Source: Erinaceus europaeus (Eukaryota > Chordata > Mammalia > Eulipotyphla > Erinaceidae). From it: a stretch of 64,000 bases of DNA. The notes below the pieces were generated by a model, which was given only the letters and a program-made list of their open reading frames with translations, made no database searches and was not told where the DNA came from. Made by a program: the position numbers and the translations under genes. The DNA lies in contig NC_080177.1 of NCBI RefSeq assembly GCF_950295315.1, positions 83,811,094 through 83,875,093 of the forward strand. The letters run 5' to 3'. This document shows positions 1 to 11,129 of this stretch, piece after piece (the first letter of the stretch is position 1; each line of letters begins with the position of its first letter).

Positions 1-118
1 TTCAATAGAGGAACATTTTGGAAGGATTTAGTCTAATATGCTTTTCTTTGGTTCATCAGAGTCAACTTCTACTAACAGAAATAATGTATTCAATATTTAT
101 TTTTAACAAAACCTGAGG

Positions 119-160
119 GGTTGTTTAAAATAACAATAAGGTTGTTTAAAATAACAATAA
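119..160. repeat. 21-bp tandem duplication
   Basis: Two adjacent copies of a 21-bp AT-rich unit (ggttgtttaaaataacaata plus a) stand next to each other, followed by a third partial echo near 168. It looks like a simple slippage duplication. Confidence 0.8.
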
Positions 161-1329
161 ATAAATAAGGTTAAAATAACTGGAAAGGAAGTCTCCATCA
201 ACATTGACTGAGTCCTCTGCAGTAAGCCCTTACACATTTTCCTAGAAGGCTAACAAGCATGTGGGAGGAGAAAGGTGTAATATACACTTGTGGCAAAACT
301 CAGCTTGCAGTGACTGAAACAGTGATCCCAACTTAGGTTGGGTCCAGAGTCTCTGGTCTCCTCATTACTTTTCCTCATCTATGAATCACTTCAATTTTGT
401 GAGAATTTAGTGAGTGTCAGGACAAACAGTATGTGGGAAATCGTCATGCTTGCAAAATAATGACAGAGATCATTGCCACCTTAGAAAGGCAATGGAGGAG
501 AAACTCAAAACTACTCACAGAGAAGAGTGTCATTTGGCAGGAATGATGACTTTAAGGATGGTGGGGTAGAGTGCATAGTCAAGAATGGACAGGGAGACTT
601 GGGGGAGGAAAGAAATTCAGAACGTAACAATATATGATATGAGTGGTACCACAGAATGACCTTCCTAGGAGAAATACCCGATATCTTATTTCCAAACAAG
701 GGTAGAAATAAAAGGTATAAAATATAATAGTTTTATAATGAGAAATAATTGACCCTACATTCTGTCAGTCTTCAGACTGCCAAAGATGATCTAATTACAA
801 ATATTAGGGATGTGTTGTAAATAAAATAAATGCCATTTCCTTTATAAACACTAAATATAATACACATATACACAGAGACATGTGTGTTTATTGAAGAGCA
901 CTGTGAGTTTCAAATATGAAACTAATACTATATGCAAATAACAAAGGAATTGAATTTTATTCAAGTACTTCAAAGTATTTAGTATTTACAGAAGTTTGTG
1001 CAGTTAAATGCCTTCTAGTTTCTTCTTTAAAGTTTACTTACTAATAAAAGAGAAAATGAGCTAACCACTGCGGCATCCATGATGCCAGTGCTGAACTATA
1101 GGGAACATGTTACTGGCTGGAGATCTTATTTAGATTATGAATGTTAAAGGTATACTTTCTTTTACAGTCGCACTATCTTGAGGACATTTACAATTATTAT
1201 TCACTCACAATCTGTTAAATTGGTATATCTGTAATCATTAAAATACTCTAGTGGAGTAAGGATGTTCTCTGATCCACTAAATGAACTCACAGTTTGCGAT
1301 CCTCATTTCATCATCAGAGTGGTATCGGG
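161..1329. other. AT-rich unique DNA, no gene seen
   Basis: No open frame of protein-like composition, no RNA gene and no recognisable repeat was found. The ORFs here are short and scattered over both strands. Composition is typical of a mammalian gene desert. Confidence 0.6.
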
Positions 1330-1510
1330 GGATTGAATTCAGAGTTTATGTCTACCACAGCCTGGAAAACAGCTTGGTGGGAGAGTGCGGGTGTTGTGTG
1401 CATGAGTTGCCGGTTAAATTCCCCAGCGCCACGTATGCCACAGCTGAAATGCTCTTGGCTTAGTAACTCCTTTGTCTCTACACCTATCTTTCTCATAAAC
1501 ATTGATGTTT
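1330..1510 (+). mobile_element. Degenerate tRNA-derived SINE (type 3-like)
   Basis: A B-box-like 'ggttaaattcccc' is followed by 'caccacg..tgccacagctgaaatgctct', which parallels the type 3 body (caccaccataa..agctgagcagtgctctgg) with many changes. It is an old copy; boundaries are uncertain. Confidence 0.4.
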
Positions 1511-1650
1511 GGGTCAGGAGAGAGATTGCATAATGGTTACACAATGAGAGCCTTATGACTTCAAGGTCCCAGGTTCAATCCCCTGGCACCACCGTAAGTC
1601 AGAGCTGAGAAATGCTCTGGTAAATAATAATAATAATAATAACTTAAAAT
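1511..1650 (+). mobile_element. SINE type 3
   Basis: It contains 'agattgcataatggttacac' in the A-box region, the B box 'ggttcaatcccc', the type 3 body 'cagagctgagaaatgctctgg' and a (TAA)n tail near 1621-1643. Confidence 0.8.
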
Positions 1651-3273
1651 ATATATCTATCTGAATAACATTAATTACAATGCTTTAAAATGCTATTAGC
1701 ATTTTCAATTCAGTGTAGCCAATACTCTACAATGAGCTATAACGATGACTTGAAACAATACATACTCTAGTCAAAGTAATACTATTCCCCGGCTTTAGTA
1801 TGAACTAAGCAACATTGTTACATGAATTTTGTTCACCATACTTGAAGTTTCTAAGTCTTAGAACTTCCCCAGTGGCACAGAGCAATTAGAGTCAAACAAA
1901 TTGTGTGAGTTGTGAATAAGTGGCGAGAACTACAAAGGTGTTTTTCTGGAGATGGTTTCTCAGCTGCCATCTCTGATGATGCTGAGCCCAGGTTGAGGAA
2001 GAGAATATTTCACACAGGGCGGCTTGTCAGCCTCAATCAGGAATTATGGTCCCCAGACCACTATCAAGAAGCAACAACTAAAAAGAGAAAAAGAATGAAG
2101 ATCAATGCTTCCAGCTGAGAACACACTGTCAAGACTGACTTCCTGCCAGACTGGATCTCCAATGGTCTATTCCAAAGAGAAAGGCAGCTGTCGTCAAGCC
2201 AGCCAGAAGAGGAGGCACATGGGCAAGTCCTGTTGTTGTGGCTCATTTATCTTAGATGAAAGATGTTTCAAGTCAGAAAGAGAAAATCGATGGGGAAGTC
2301 TTAAAGTGAGAAAAACCAATGAACTTAACTTTGTCAACAAGCAATCACACAACATATGAAAAGGGGCTTTTCTGCGTGTAGGTGAGAACGCATTGCCATT
2401 CTGAGCATGACAATGGATCTTAATAAAAGACAGAGAGGAGGACCGGACACCTGACCATTACTGTCCCAGCTGGGTACCCCTCCAGGGTCTCCGAGGTCAG
2501 GGCCAGTTTCCAGTCTTGTCCTGTGACCTGTGAAATGGTAATCGTGATGGTCAGAGCCCTCAAGCCAGAAGCTGCGGAAATAAATAATTCTCCGTTTAAC
2601 CCGGAACAAAGTGGAGCAGCGGGAGCAGCATTTTTAATAAGGAGTGAGCCTTTACTTCCTTTCTGTCAGAGGAAACCTGGCGAGGCACCCGGACCAATGA
2701 GTCAACACCGTGTGCAATAAATAAGACACTGCACAGGGAAAATAGTGTCAAGGGAGAGCGATTCAGGGGCCACACAGAACACAAAGGACTTGGGAGTCAA
2801 TACCAGTCCACAAAGGACGCTGGGCACACCAAGCATCTTCAAACAGCCTGTATCTCCACGTTGGCGTCATCTTAGGCAGAAAGACGATTGTGAGTCGGAA
2901 GGCTGAGGGCAAAGTCAAGAGCCTTCCTGGTCCGCACAGTTAGGAAACTGACTTCAGGCAGGTTCCATGTCCAGTGAAACCATGGACCCACTTTCTCTTT
3001 GTCTTGACTCCAGGAGACACTGTAGGCAGCTCTCCTGGGAAGCTGGCTGCTTTGCTCCATGCCTGGCTCAGGTTGGAGCCCGGCCCTCAGTGCCCTGGAG
3101 GAAACTTCAGGATGGTGGTGTCCTTAACCCTCACCCTCCCACTGTCTCTCTCCTCCTAGCTGAACAAGCCAGTCTGGAACAGTGACTTATTGTGATGAAA
3201 AGAAAGAAAGAAACATGGAGGGAAGTAGATAAATAAATAAAGATTTAGAGAACATTCAGGATACTTGATAAGG
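1651..3273. other. Unique DNA, no gene seen
   Basis: The interval includes a GC-richer block at about 2430-3180. Short ORFs on both strands there overlap each other and none resembles a known family. No splice or promoter structure could be supported. Confidence 0.5.
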
Positions 3274-3285
3274 TTGGGGACACTC

Positions 3286-3537
3286 GGGAGTCGGGCTGTA
3301 GCTCAGTGGGTTAAGCGCACGTGGTGCAGAGCACAAGGACAGGCCTAAGAATCCCGGTTCGAGCCCCCGGCTCCCCACCTGCAGGGGAGTCGCTTCACAG
3401 GCGGTGAAGCAGGTCTGCAGGTGTCTGTCTTTCTCTCCCCTCTCTGTCTTCCCCTCCTCTCTCCATTTCTCTCTGTCCTATCCAACAGTGATGACTACAA
3501 TAATAACTATAACAATAAAACAAGGTCAACAAAAGGA

Positions 3538-3572
<35 letters not shown>

Positions 3573-3597
3573 TGAAAGAGCATTAAAAATATATATA
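3286..3597 (+). mobile_element. SINE type 1 with target-site duplication
   Basis: Full-length element: head 'gggagtcgggctgtagctca', B box 'ggttcgagccc', shared body, then a CAA-rich tail that has expanded into an (AT)n run near 3545-3597. A 12-bp target-site duplication (ttggggacactc at 3274-3285, ttggagacactc at 3598-3609) brackets it, which fixes both ends. Confidence 0.92.
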
Positions 3598-3861
3598 TTG
3601 GAGACACTCATAGAAAATCGACGGCTAATAAATGCACCAACCTTCCAATCCCCACAGAATATGGAAATGCCCATTGCTCTTGCACTCTTTGAAAGATTAT
3701 GTGCCCGAAGTTCTGTATCATTCAGTAACCAGCCAGGTTTTATATAAGTCAAAATAGTTTATCAACTGAATCCCAAACAAATAATTATTAACTTTTCACT
3801 GTTCATCTTACTAGCATCAAGAAAAACGGCAACACTAACTAGTTATTACAACTCTTTTTAA

Positions 3862-4121
3862 AAAAAATTTTTTTTCTTTTGTTGCCCTTGTTATTTAACA
3901 TTATTGTGGTTATTGATGTTGTTGGATAGGACAGATAGAAATGGAGAGAGGAGGGGAAGAAAGAGAGGATGAGAGAAAGACAGACACCTGCAGACCTGCT
4001 TCATCACCTGTGAAGTGACTCCCCTGCAGGTGGGGAGCTGAGGCTCCAACCCGGATCCTTACGCAGGTCCTTGCGGTTGCGCCATGTGAGCTTAACCCAT
4101 AGCGCCACCGCCGGACTCCCC
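3862..4121 (-). mobile_element. SINE type 1
   Basis: Reverse-oriented copy: tail complement 'ttttgttgcccttgttattt', body, B-box complement and head complement 'ccgccggactcccc'. The flanks 'aactcttttta' (3850) and 'aactcttttttt' (about 4124) look like a target-site duplication. Confidence 0.9.
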
Positions 4122-4157
4122 AAAACTCTTTTTTTAAATATACATCCTGCTATTTTT

Positions 4158-4356
4158 TATTAAGTTATCTTTATTTGTTGGAAAGAGAGAGCCAGAAATC
4201 GAGAGGGAAGGGAAAGCTAGCGAGGGAGAGAGACAGTGAGAAACCTGCAGCCCTGCTTCATCACTCGGGAAGCTTTCCCCTTTCGGGTGGGGACCAGGGG
4301 CTCAAACCCGGGTCCTTGAGTACTGTAACATGTGCGCTCACCGCCTGCCCCGCTTT
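4158..4356 (-). mobile_element. SINE type 2
   Basis: Reverse complement of the type 2 body: 'atctttatttgttgg', 'agagccagaaatcgagaggg', 'cctgcagccctgcttcatca', 'ctcaaacccgggtccttgag' (B box) and a degraded head. Confidence 0.85.
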
Positions 4357-4411
4357 TATAACTCTTAATCACTCCTCCTTAAAACAAACAAACAAACAAA
4401 CACCACTTTCA

Positions 4412-4682
4412 CTAAGGCCTAGTGGTGGTGCACCCAGCAGACTGCACATATTACCAGGTGCCGGAGCCAGGTTCAAGCCCCTGGAACCCACCTGCAGAGG
4501 AGAAGCTTCCCAAGGCGTCTTTCTTTCTTTCTCCCTCTCTCCCTCTTCCTCCCCTCTCAATTTCTGTCAGATAAATAAAGAGAAACCAAATAAATAAAGA
4601 GAAATGGCCACAGGAATCAGTGGATTCTTCATGCGGGCACCGCGTCTCAGCAATAACCCTGGTGGCAACAGACAAAAATAAA
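4412..4682 (+). mobile_element. SINE type 2, long-tail form
   Basis: Head 'ctagtggtggtgcacccagc', B box 'ggttcaagcccc' and 'caatttctgtcagataaata'. The 3' extension continues through 'gaaatggccacaggaatcag' to 'aataaccctggtggcaac' and ends in A-rich sequence. Confidence 0.8.
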
Positions 4683-4689
4683 AGTTACT

Positions 4690-4963
4690 GGGAGTGGGCG
4701 GTGGCACAGCGGGTTAAGCGCACATGGCGCAAAGCGCAAGGACCAGCAAAAGGATGCGGGTTCGAGCCCCCCCTCCCACCTGCAGGGGAGTCGCTTCACA
4801 GGCGGTGAAGCAGGTCTGCAGGTGTCTGTCTTTCCCCATCTCTGTCTTCCCCTCCTCTCTCCATTTCTCTCTGCCCTATCCAACAGCAACATCAGCAACA
4901 ACAATAATAACTACAACAACAATAAAACAACAAGGGTAACAAAAGGGAAAATAAATAATAAAT
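4690..4963 (+). mobile_element. SINE type 1 with target-site duplication
   Basis: Head 'gggagtgggcggtggcacag', A box 'agcgggttaagcgcac', B box 'ggttcgagccc' and tail 'acaataaaacaacaagggta'. The 9-bp target-site duplication aaagttact lies at 4681-4689 and 4964-4972. Confidence 0.93.
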
Positions 4964-4972
4964 AAAGTTACT

Positions 4973-5348
4973 TTCAAAACATGCTTTATTCGATAATAAG
5001 TATATATTATACTAATCTACTTTATTTCATTTCAGGATTTATTTCTACACTTTCCATTACTTACTATTAGTTTTCTTAAATAAGTATAACTTTATTTTCA
5101 TTTTTTTAACTTTCCAATTCTTTTCCAACTTTTTTTTGAAGGGGTTAGTGCTTTGCAGCAGAGTCACTGACATATGCAGACAATCTCATTACAGGCTAGA
5201 CCCCCAAAGTTTTCTTCCTCCCCAGAGTGCTTTGCTGAGGTGCAGCACACCATGCCTGGTCTGTGTTACAAATGAGGAGTGGTTAGGCCTCTGAAGAACC
5301 CTACTGTTCTTACAAGGAGAAGAGAAAACAGAAGTGAGCTCCAAAGAA
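4973..5348. other. AT-rich DNA, no gene seen
   Basis: Mostly AT-rich. A stretch at about 5125-5290 (ttgaaggggttagtgctttg ... gcctggtctgtgttac) may be a very old SINE, but no diagnostic A or B box survives. Confidence 0.5.
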
Positions 5349-5432
5349 CATTCGGAGTTCTTTGGAGAAGTTCAATAGAAGCGACTTTTCACCTAGTTCT
5401 ACAGGCTCTTATAACCTACAACATAAAATACT
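5349..5432 (+). repeat. Inverted repeat, left arm (84 bp)
   Basis: This 84-bp segment reappears inverted at 6829-6912 with about 4 mismatches counted by eye (about 95%). It includes 'agttctttggagaagttcaa' and 'ctacaggctcttataaccta'. The arms are 1.4 kb apart and neither resembles the SINEs around them. Confidence 0.85.
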
Positions 5433-5644
5433 GTTGATAGTAAAATATCTAAAAAAAAAAAAAAGACCTATCTGAATATATATATTTGCTAATAAAAATA
5501 AAATATTATATAAAACAAAATAAATATGAATAAATAAAATATTATACAAAAATAATATTTTTAAATATATATATATTTGCTACCAAGGTTATTCACAGGG
5601 CTCTGTGCCTGCACGACAAATTCACCACTCCCGGTGACCATTTC
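5433..5644. repeat. AT-rich low-complexity tract
   Basis: An A run, (TA)n stretches and AATAAAATA-type repeats; no other structure was recognised. Confidence 0.6.
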
Positions 5645-5800
5645 TTTTTTTTCTCTCTCTCTCTTATTTTATTTTTGAACGCGACATAAATTGAGAAGGA
5701 AGGTGAGGATAGAAAGGGAGAGAGAAATAACATTACCTGCAGCCCTGCTTTACCATTCCCGGAGCTTCCCCTCTACAGGTGGGGAACTAGAGCTTGGAGA
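5645..5800 (-). mobile_element. Degenerate SINE (type 2-like), 5' truncated
   Basis: Reverse body 'aaattgagaaggaaggtgag', 'acctgcagccctgctttacc' and 'ctctacaggtggggaactag' are recognisable. The B box and head are missing. Confidence 0.7.
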
Positions 5801-5957
5801 AAAAAAGGTAAAATTTCTTGTACCAGCTTAAAATACTAATAATGTCAAACACGGTTAGAATACACAGAAGCACATCAACAATTATCTAAATCCTTCCATT
5901 TCAGTATCTTTTTTTGTTTGGCTTTATATGTATATTTTTTTTAATTTGTAAAAAGGA

Positions 5958-6200
5958 AACATTGACTAAACCACAAGATAAGAGGGGTATAACTCCACAC
6001 AGTTCCCACCACCAGAACTCCATATCCCATCCCCTCCCCTGACAGCTTTCCTATTCTTTATCCCTCTGAGAGTATGGACCCAGGGTCACTGTGGGATGCA
6101 GAAGGTGGAAGGTCTGGCTTCTGTCATTGCTTACAACTCTGAACATGGGCGCTGACAGGTCGATCCAATCCTCCACTTCATCCTTCCATTTCTAACTGAG
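5958..6200 (-). mobile_element. Repeat A, LINE-like 3' fragment
   Basis: Reverse complement of repeat A: 'acaagataagaggggtataa', 'cacagttcccaccaccagaa', 'ctattctttatccctctgag' and 'acaactctgaacatgggcgc'. The T-rich end at about 5940 corresponds to the A-rich 3' tail. Confidence 0.8.
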
Positions 6201-6417
6201 AAATAGCAATCGTTGGAACTAGAGCAATCTATATGTAGAAAAATGTTAGATACGTAATCTTGCATTTTTCTAGAACACCCCTTGTCCAATAAAAGTTGCA
6301 GGCAGAAGTTGGCTTATATTCATGACATCTGTATTCTTAGATGACACTTTTACATGCACGCAGGCAAAAATCAAATTTCCTTAGCCAATAAATTCATTTT
6401 CATTCATGAAATATTTG

Positions 6418-6620
6418 CGGGCCAGGTGATGGTGTACCTGGTTGAGTGCACACATCACAATGCACAAGGTCCCAGGTTCGAGCCCCCAGTGCACATCAGC
6501 GGAGGGAAAAGCTTGCAACTGGTGAAGCTGGTGTTTCTGTTTCTCTCCCCCTCTATCATGCTCTCCCTCGCAATTTCTGGCTGTCTCTAGTCACTAAATA
6601 AAGATGATTCTTAAAGTACT
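6418..6620 (+). mobile_element. SINE type 2
   Basis: Head 'gggccaggtgatggtgtacc', B box 'ggttcgagccccc', 'gaagctggtgtttctgtttc' and 'caatttctggctgtctctag', followed by 'aaataaagatgattctta'. Confidence 0.88.
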
Positions 6621-6828
6621 GAAAAGAATTATATGTAAAAAAAGAAAAGAAATATTTGCACAGGGGATGTAGAAAAATGTGGTATTTTAATTCTCAGTTT
6701 CAAAGTGACAGTAGTGAACACATACAAAAAAAATATGAACAAATTTTATTTCTATCCTGGCCTCTAGCATCTGTATTTAATCTTTCAAAGAAAAGAGCGT
6801 GGCTGAAAATTGCTCAATACATGTGCTT

Positions 6829-6912
6829 AGTATTTTATGTCGTAGGTTATAAGAGCCTGTAGAACTAGGTAAAAAGTCACTTCTATTGAACTTCTCCAAA
6901 GAACTCTGAATG
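6829..6912 (-). repeat. Inverted repeat, right arm (84 bp)
   Basis: Partner of the left arm at 5349-5432. The reverse complement matches over 84 bp with about 4 differences. Confidence 0.85.
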
Positions 6913-7739
6913 GAACCCTCTCTTTTTTGAGACTGCTTTATAACATCTATGTACTTCAAGTACACAATATGTGCAGTGTTGCAAAATAGAAATGACTATA
7001 GGAGAGAGAGATCTTTGAATGTAAACTTTTATGAATAATAATATGTTAATCTAATCTCCCAAAATATTCAACAAGTACATCAATTTTCCCTTTGACAAAA
7101 TAATTAGTTAAGAGTTGTATAGAAATATAGATATAGAGACTCTTTCCAAACTAACTAGTATACTTGTTCAATTCTTATTTGTTTTTTAAGAAGGAAATGA
7201 AACTGCACCTCAGTAAAATTAATAGAGAAAAATGTACTCACTATAAAATTCATTGACAAAAATTATTCAAAATTATCTTTCAGAAACCACTTAGCAAATA
7301 AAACTCTTATCTGTTCTCCTCACAAAGGAGACTAAATTTCTGTTCTCTACTGCCCTTTGAAAATAGCTAATTGAATGAGAGATTCATAATGGGATTCTTT
7401 TGCACTGTGTCGAAATATTTGGCTTCAGACCAAAATGGAACATTTCTATGGCCTTAGAAACTGAAAAGTTAACCTTAAGTTGAAACTGATGACTTTTGAA
7501 AAGTTTAAAAGTTACTTGTGGTTTCTAATATTATTCTAGTCTCAAAATAAGCCACATGTTCCAAATAATAAAGACACATTCAGATTGTAGAGTGGTCCTA
7601 GATTCGTGCTGTGTGATAAAAGGCTCAGGCTAGAAATCTTTTCCAAGGGTAAACAACTGGACATGTGAGGACAATGAAGCCTTCACCTAACAAGCTGAAG
7701 GGAAAAGTGCTTAACTTGAAATTACACAGCCCTGGAACA
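6913..7739. other. AT-rich unique DNA, no gene seen
   Basis: No coding frame, RNA gene or clear repeat was recognised. The 3' part from about 7620 may be the 5' margin of the following repeat A copy. Confidence 0.5.
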
Positions 7740-8205
7740 TACCTAAAATAGATTTCTAAGCTTCTTCCTACATGAAGACTCTTAGTTTCATCTGCTCTAT
7801 TCTTACTGTTAGCTTCCTGTTTATTAAACATTTTGTCCTGATTAATATCTTTCTGCCTTTCAGTCACCAAGTTGCAGATGCTACTATGATTCCATCCTGA
7901 CTTCCCTGGGCAGACGACCTCACCAATATGTCCTGGAACCTCACCTCCCTGGAGCCCTGCCCCACTAGGGACAGACAGAGACAGGTTGGGGATGTGGATC
8001 CACCTGTCAATGCCCATGTTCATCGGGGAAGTAATTACAGAGGCCAGAACTCCCACCTTCTGCACCCCATAAATTGTTTATCCCCAGAGGGATAAACAAT
8101 AGGGAAGCTTCCAATGGAGCGGATGGGACACAGAACTCTGGTGGTGGGAATTTTATAGAATTGTACCCCTCTTATCCCACAGTCTTTTCAATCATTATTA
8201 AATCA
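7740..8205 (+). mobile_element. Repeat A, long copy
   Basis: One of the longest copies of this family. It reads 'catctgctctattcttactg', 'tttctgcctttcagtcacca', 'ccctgccccactagggacag', 'gggatgtggatccacctgtc', 'gggaagcttccaatggagcg' and 'ttgtacccctcttatcccac', and ends 'atcattattaaatcacta' plus A-rich tail. The 146-codon reverse ORF across it is incidental. Confidence 0.8.
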
Positions 8206-8221
8206 CTAAAAAAACAAACAA

Positions 8222-8390
8222 AAATACTTTTGGTCCATTCTCCCAGAGGAGTAAAGAATAGGGAAGCTTCCAATACAGGGGATTAGATATAAAGATATGG
8301 GACTCTGGTGCTGGGAATTGTATGGAATTGTACCCCTCTTATCCCATAATATTGTTTATCATTATTAAATCACTAATGAAAAAAGAAAAA
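8222..8390 (+). mobile_element. Repeat A, 5'-truncated copy
   Basis: It starts at 'tttggtccattctcccagag' and shares the same 3' end as the preceding copy, making a head-to-tail pair. Different 5' start points with a fixed 3' end are what target-primed LINE copies show. Confidence 0.8.
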
Positions 8391-8403
8391 ATGAAAAGAA
8401 TAG

Positions 8404-8562
8404 AGGGCTGGAGAGAGAGCATAAAGTTTATGCCAAAGACTTTCATGCCTGAGGCCCTGAGGTCTCAGATTCAATGCCCAGACTACCCAGAGCCAGAGCT
8501 GAGCAGTGCTCTGATCTCTGTCTGTCATTCAAATAAAATCTTTTTTTTTTTAAGAACAGGAT
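8404..8562 (+). mobile_element. SINE type 3
   Basis: Head 'gctggagagagagcataaag', 'catgcctgaggccctgaggt', B-box remnant 'gattcaatgcccag', body 'agagctgagcagtgctctga' and A-rich tail. Confidence 0.88.
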
Positions 8563-8635
8563 AAGGGAGATCACAGTGAATGAAACAGCGTGGTGGTTAG
8601 CAGCATCTCTTAGACACCAACACAAGCACCCACAC

Positions 8636-8740
8636 GTGCACTAACTCAGGGAGCACATTCGCTAAAAAGAAATCCTCTCACCCCTCGACCTAGGCAGTGC
8701 ACCAACTCAGGGAGCACATTCGCTACAAAGAAATCCTCTC
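8636..8740. repeat. 61-bp tandem duplication
   Basis: 'gtgcactaactcagggagca' at 8636 recurs as 'gtgcaccaactcagggagca' at 8697. The units share 'cattcgcta.aaagaaatcctctca'; the second copy is cut at about 8740. Confidence 0.85.
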
Positions 8741-8975
8741 ATTCCATTTATTCTGATGGCATAGGACCTTTGGAGGTGACTTTACTAAAGTTGGACTCAC
8801 ATACATAGATTGCTGTGGAACTACACTAATTTCTTAAAATACTGTAAGCAAATGTTAAATGAATATTTTGAAAACAAAAAGAAGTACGTCAATAAAAAAT
8901 AATAAAGGAAGTCTTTGAAATATCATTATCACTGCGTGTCTGAATTAGATGGACTGACATTGACATATAATAATC

Positions 8976-9245
8976 CACAGCCCTACCACACAGGGAAAGA
9001 TAGAAACAGGCTGGGGGAACGGACCCACCTGCCAACACCCATGTCCAGCAGAGAAGCAATTACAGAAGCCACAACTCCCCGCTTCTGCTCCCCATAAAGA
9101 ATGTTGGTCCATCCTCCCAGAGGGATAAGGAATAGAAGCTTCCAATGGAGGGGATGGGACATGGAACTCTGGTGGTGGGAATTGTACCCCTCTTATCCTA
9201 CAATCTTGTCAATCATTATTAAATCACATTATTAATTCACTAACA
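8976..9245 (+). mobile_element. Repeat A
   Basis: Begins near 'ccacagccctaccacacagg', carries 'aatggaggggatgggacatg' and 'ttgtacccctcttatcctac', and ends at the usual 'aatcattattaaatcac'. Confidence 0.85.
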
Positions 9246-9257
9246 ACAAAAGACTAT

Positions 9258-9555
9258 AATGTCCAGAGCCAGGAGGTGGTGCACCAGGGTAAGTGCACAT
9301 AGTACTTAGTGCAAGAAAATGCACAAGGATCCGGGTTCAAGCCCCCTGCTCCCCACCTGCAGGGGCTGATATTTACAAGCCATGAGGCAGGTCTGCAGGT
9401 GTCTATCTTTCTCTCCCTCTCTATCTTTCCCTCCCCTCTCAATTTCTCTCTGTTTTATTGACTAAAATAGAGGAAGAAAAAGAGAGAGAGGAAAAGTGGT
9501 TGCAGGAGCAGTAGATTCATAGTACAGACACCAAGGCCCAGTGATAAAAACAGTC
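9258..9555 (+). mobile_element. SINE type 1/2, long-tail form
   Basis: Head 'ccaggaggtggtgcaccagg', B box 'ggttcaagcccc', body 'gcaggtctgcaggtgtctat' and extension 'agtggttgcaggagcagtag' to 'ccaaggcccagtgataaaa'. Confidence 0.82.
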
Positions 9556-10120
9556 TTATGTCTCTCCTCTCTCCATCTGTCTGATGTTGGAGAAAAAAAA
9601 ATGTTTGCTTGGGGCAATCCAATCATGTAATTAAGACGTCCTGGTGCTGAGGGGGAATGAAAGAGAGGGAAGAATGAGGAAAGGAAGGAAGAACAAGGAT
9701 CCACTATAAACTATGCTATAGAATAATCTTGATGTCCATAAAAAAACTTATGCAAATACAGAAGTACAACTACTCCTCTTTCACTCAATAGTTCATGAGT
9801 CTATGATTTTCAAAGCATCATATTACAGTTGACACGAGGCAGAAAAAGGTCGATCCAGGTTCTTAGCCCTTCCCTTATTAGCTTCTAGACTTTATTGCTA
9901 GAAAAAGGAAGAACAAAACACAGTTTGCTCTGCACCCCTCAAAAAAAAAATCGGTCTACACTCTCAGAAACGGAGAAATGTTAAAGGAAGATAACTAGAG
10001 ATCTCTGAACCCCAATCCATTAGGACCCAGAAAGAGAAGAGGAAAAAGGAAAGACACTAGGAAGTAGTAACAGGTGTAGGCGTGACTTAGGAAGAGAAGG
10101 CAGAGCCATAAAATTCTGGG
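9556..10120. other. Unique DNA, no gene seen
   Basis: Nothing beyond short, low-complexity ORFs. Confidence 0.5.

Positions 10121-10746
<626 letters not shown>

Positions 10747-10779
<33 letters not shown>
10747..10779. repeat. (GA)n microsatellite
   Basis: Pure GA dinucleotide run directly after the CATATA array. Confidence 0.95.
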
Positions 10780-10783
<4 letters not shown>

Positions 10784-10811
10784 ATGGTTATAGAAATAAC
10801 AGTCAGCTCAT

Positions 10812-10935
10812 ATCCGTGACCTTGGGAGAGCTACCGCAGTTTCCAGGGGAGGGAATGGGGACACAGAACTCTGATGGTAGGAATGGCATGGAATTATACC
10901 CCTGTTATAATTTTGTAAATCAATATTAAATCAAC

Positions 10936-10938
<3 letters not shown>
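10812..10938 (+). mobile_element. Repeat A, short 3' fragment
   Basis: 'cttgggagagctaccgcagt' is followed by 'acacagaactctgatggtag' and 'ttatacccctgttataattt', ending 'atcaatattaaatcaac'; more diverged than other copies. Confidence 0.7.

Positions 10939-11003
<65 letters not shown>
10939..11003. repeat. (TA)n(GA)n compound microsatellite
   Basis: A TA run passes into a GA run and then GACA units, growing out of the 3' tail of the repeat A copy. Confidence 0.9.
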
Positions 11004-11129
11004 TTTCTGCACAGGCAACCAAAACTGAGAGCAAGAGGATCCTCATGGATGGAAAGTTTCTTTAATTTCCTGTAGGTCGGCACCTCTCAGGGAGAACAAC
11101 CTGTTGCACATGCTGCAATCAGTCTCTGG

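Noticed and set aside
3286..3410. tRNA genes at SINE heads across the window
   Set aside because: SINE heads keep A and B boxes, but they lack proper cloverleaf pairing and continue into the shared SINE body and tail.
7625..8065. 146-codon minus-strand ORF
   Set aside because: It covers a repeat A copy. Related ORFs appear at other repeat A copies (11700, 40465), so it is repeat-derived.
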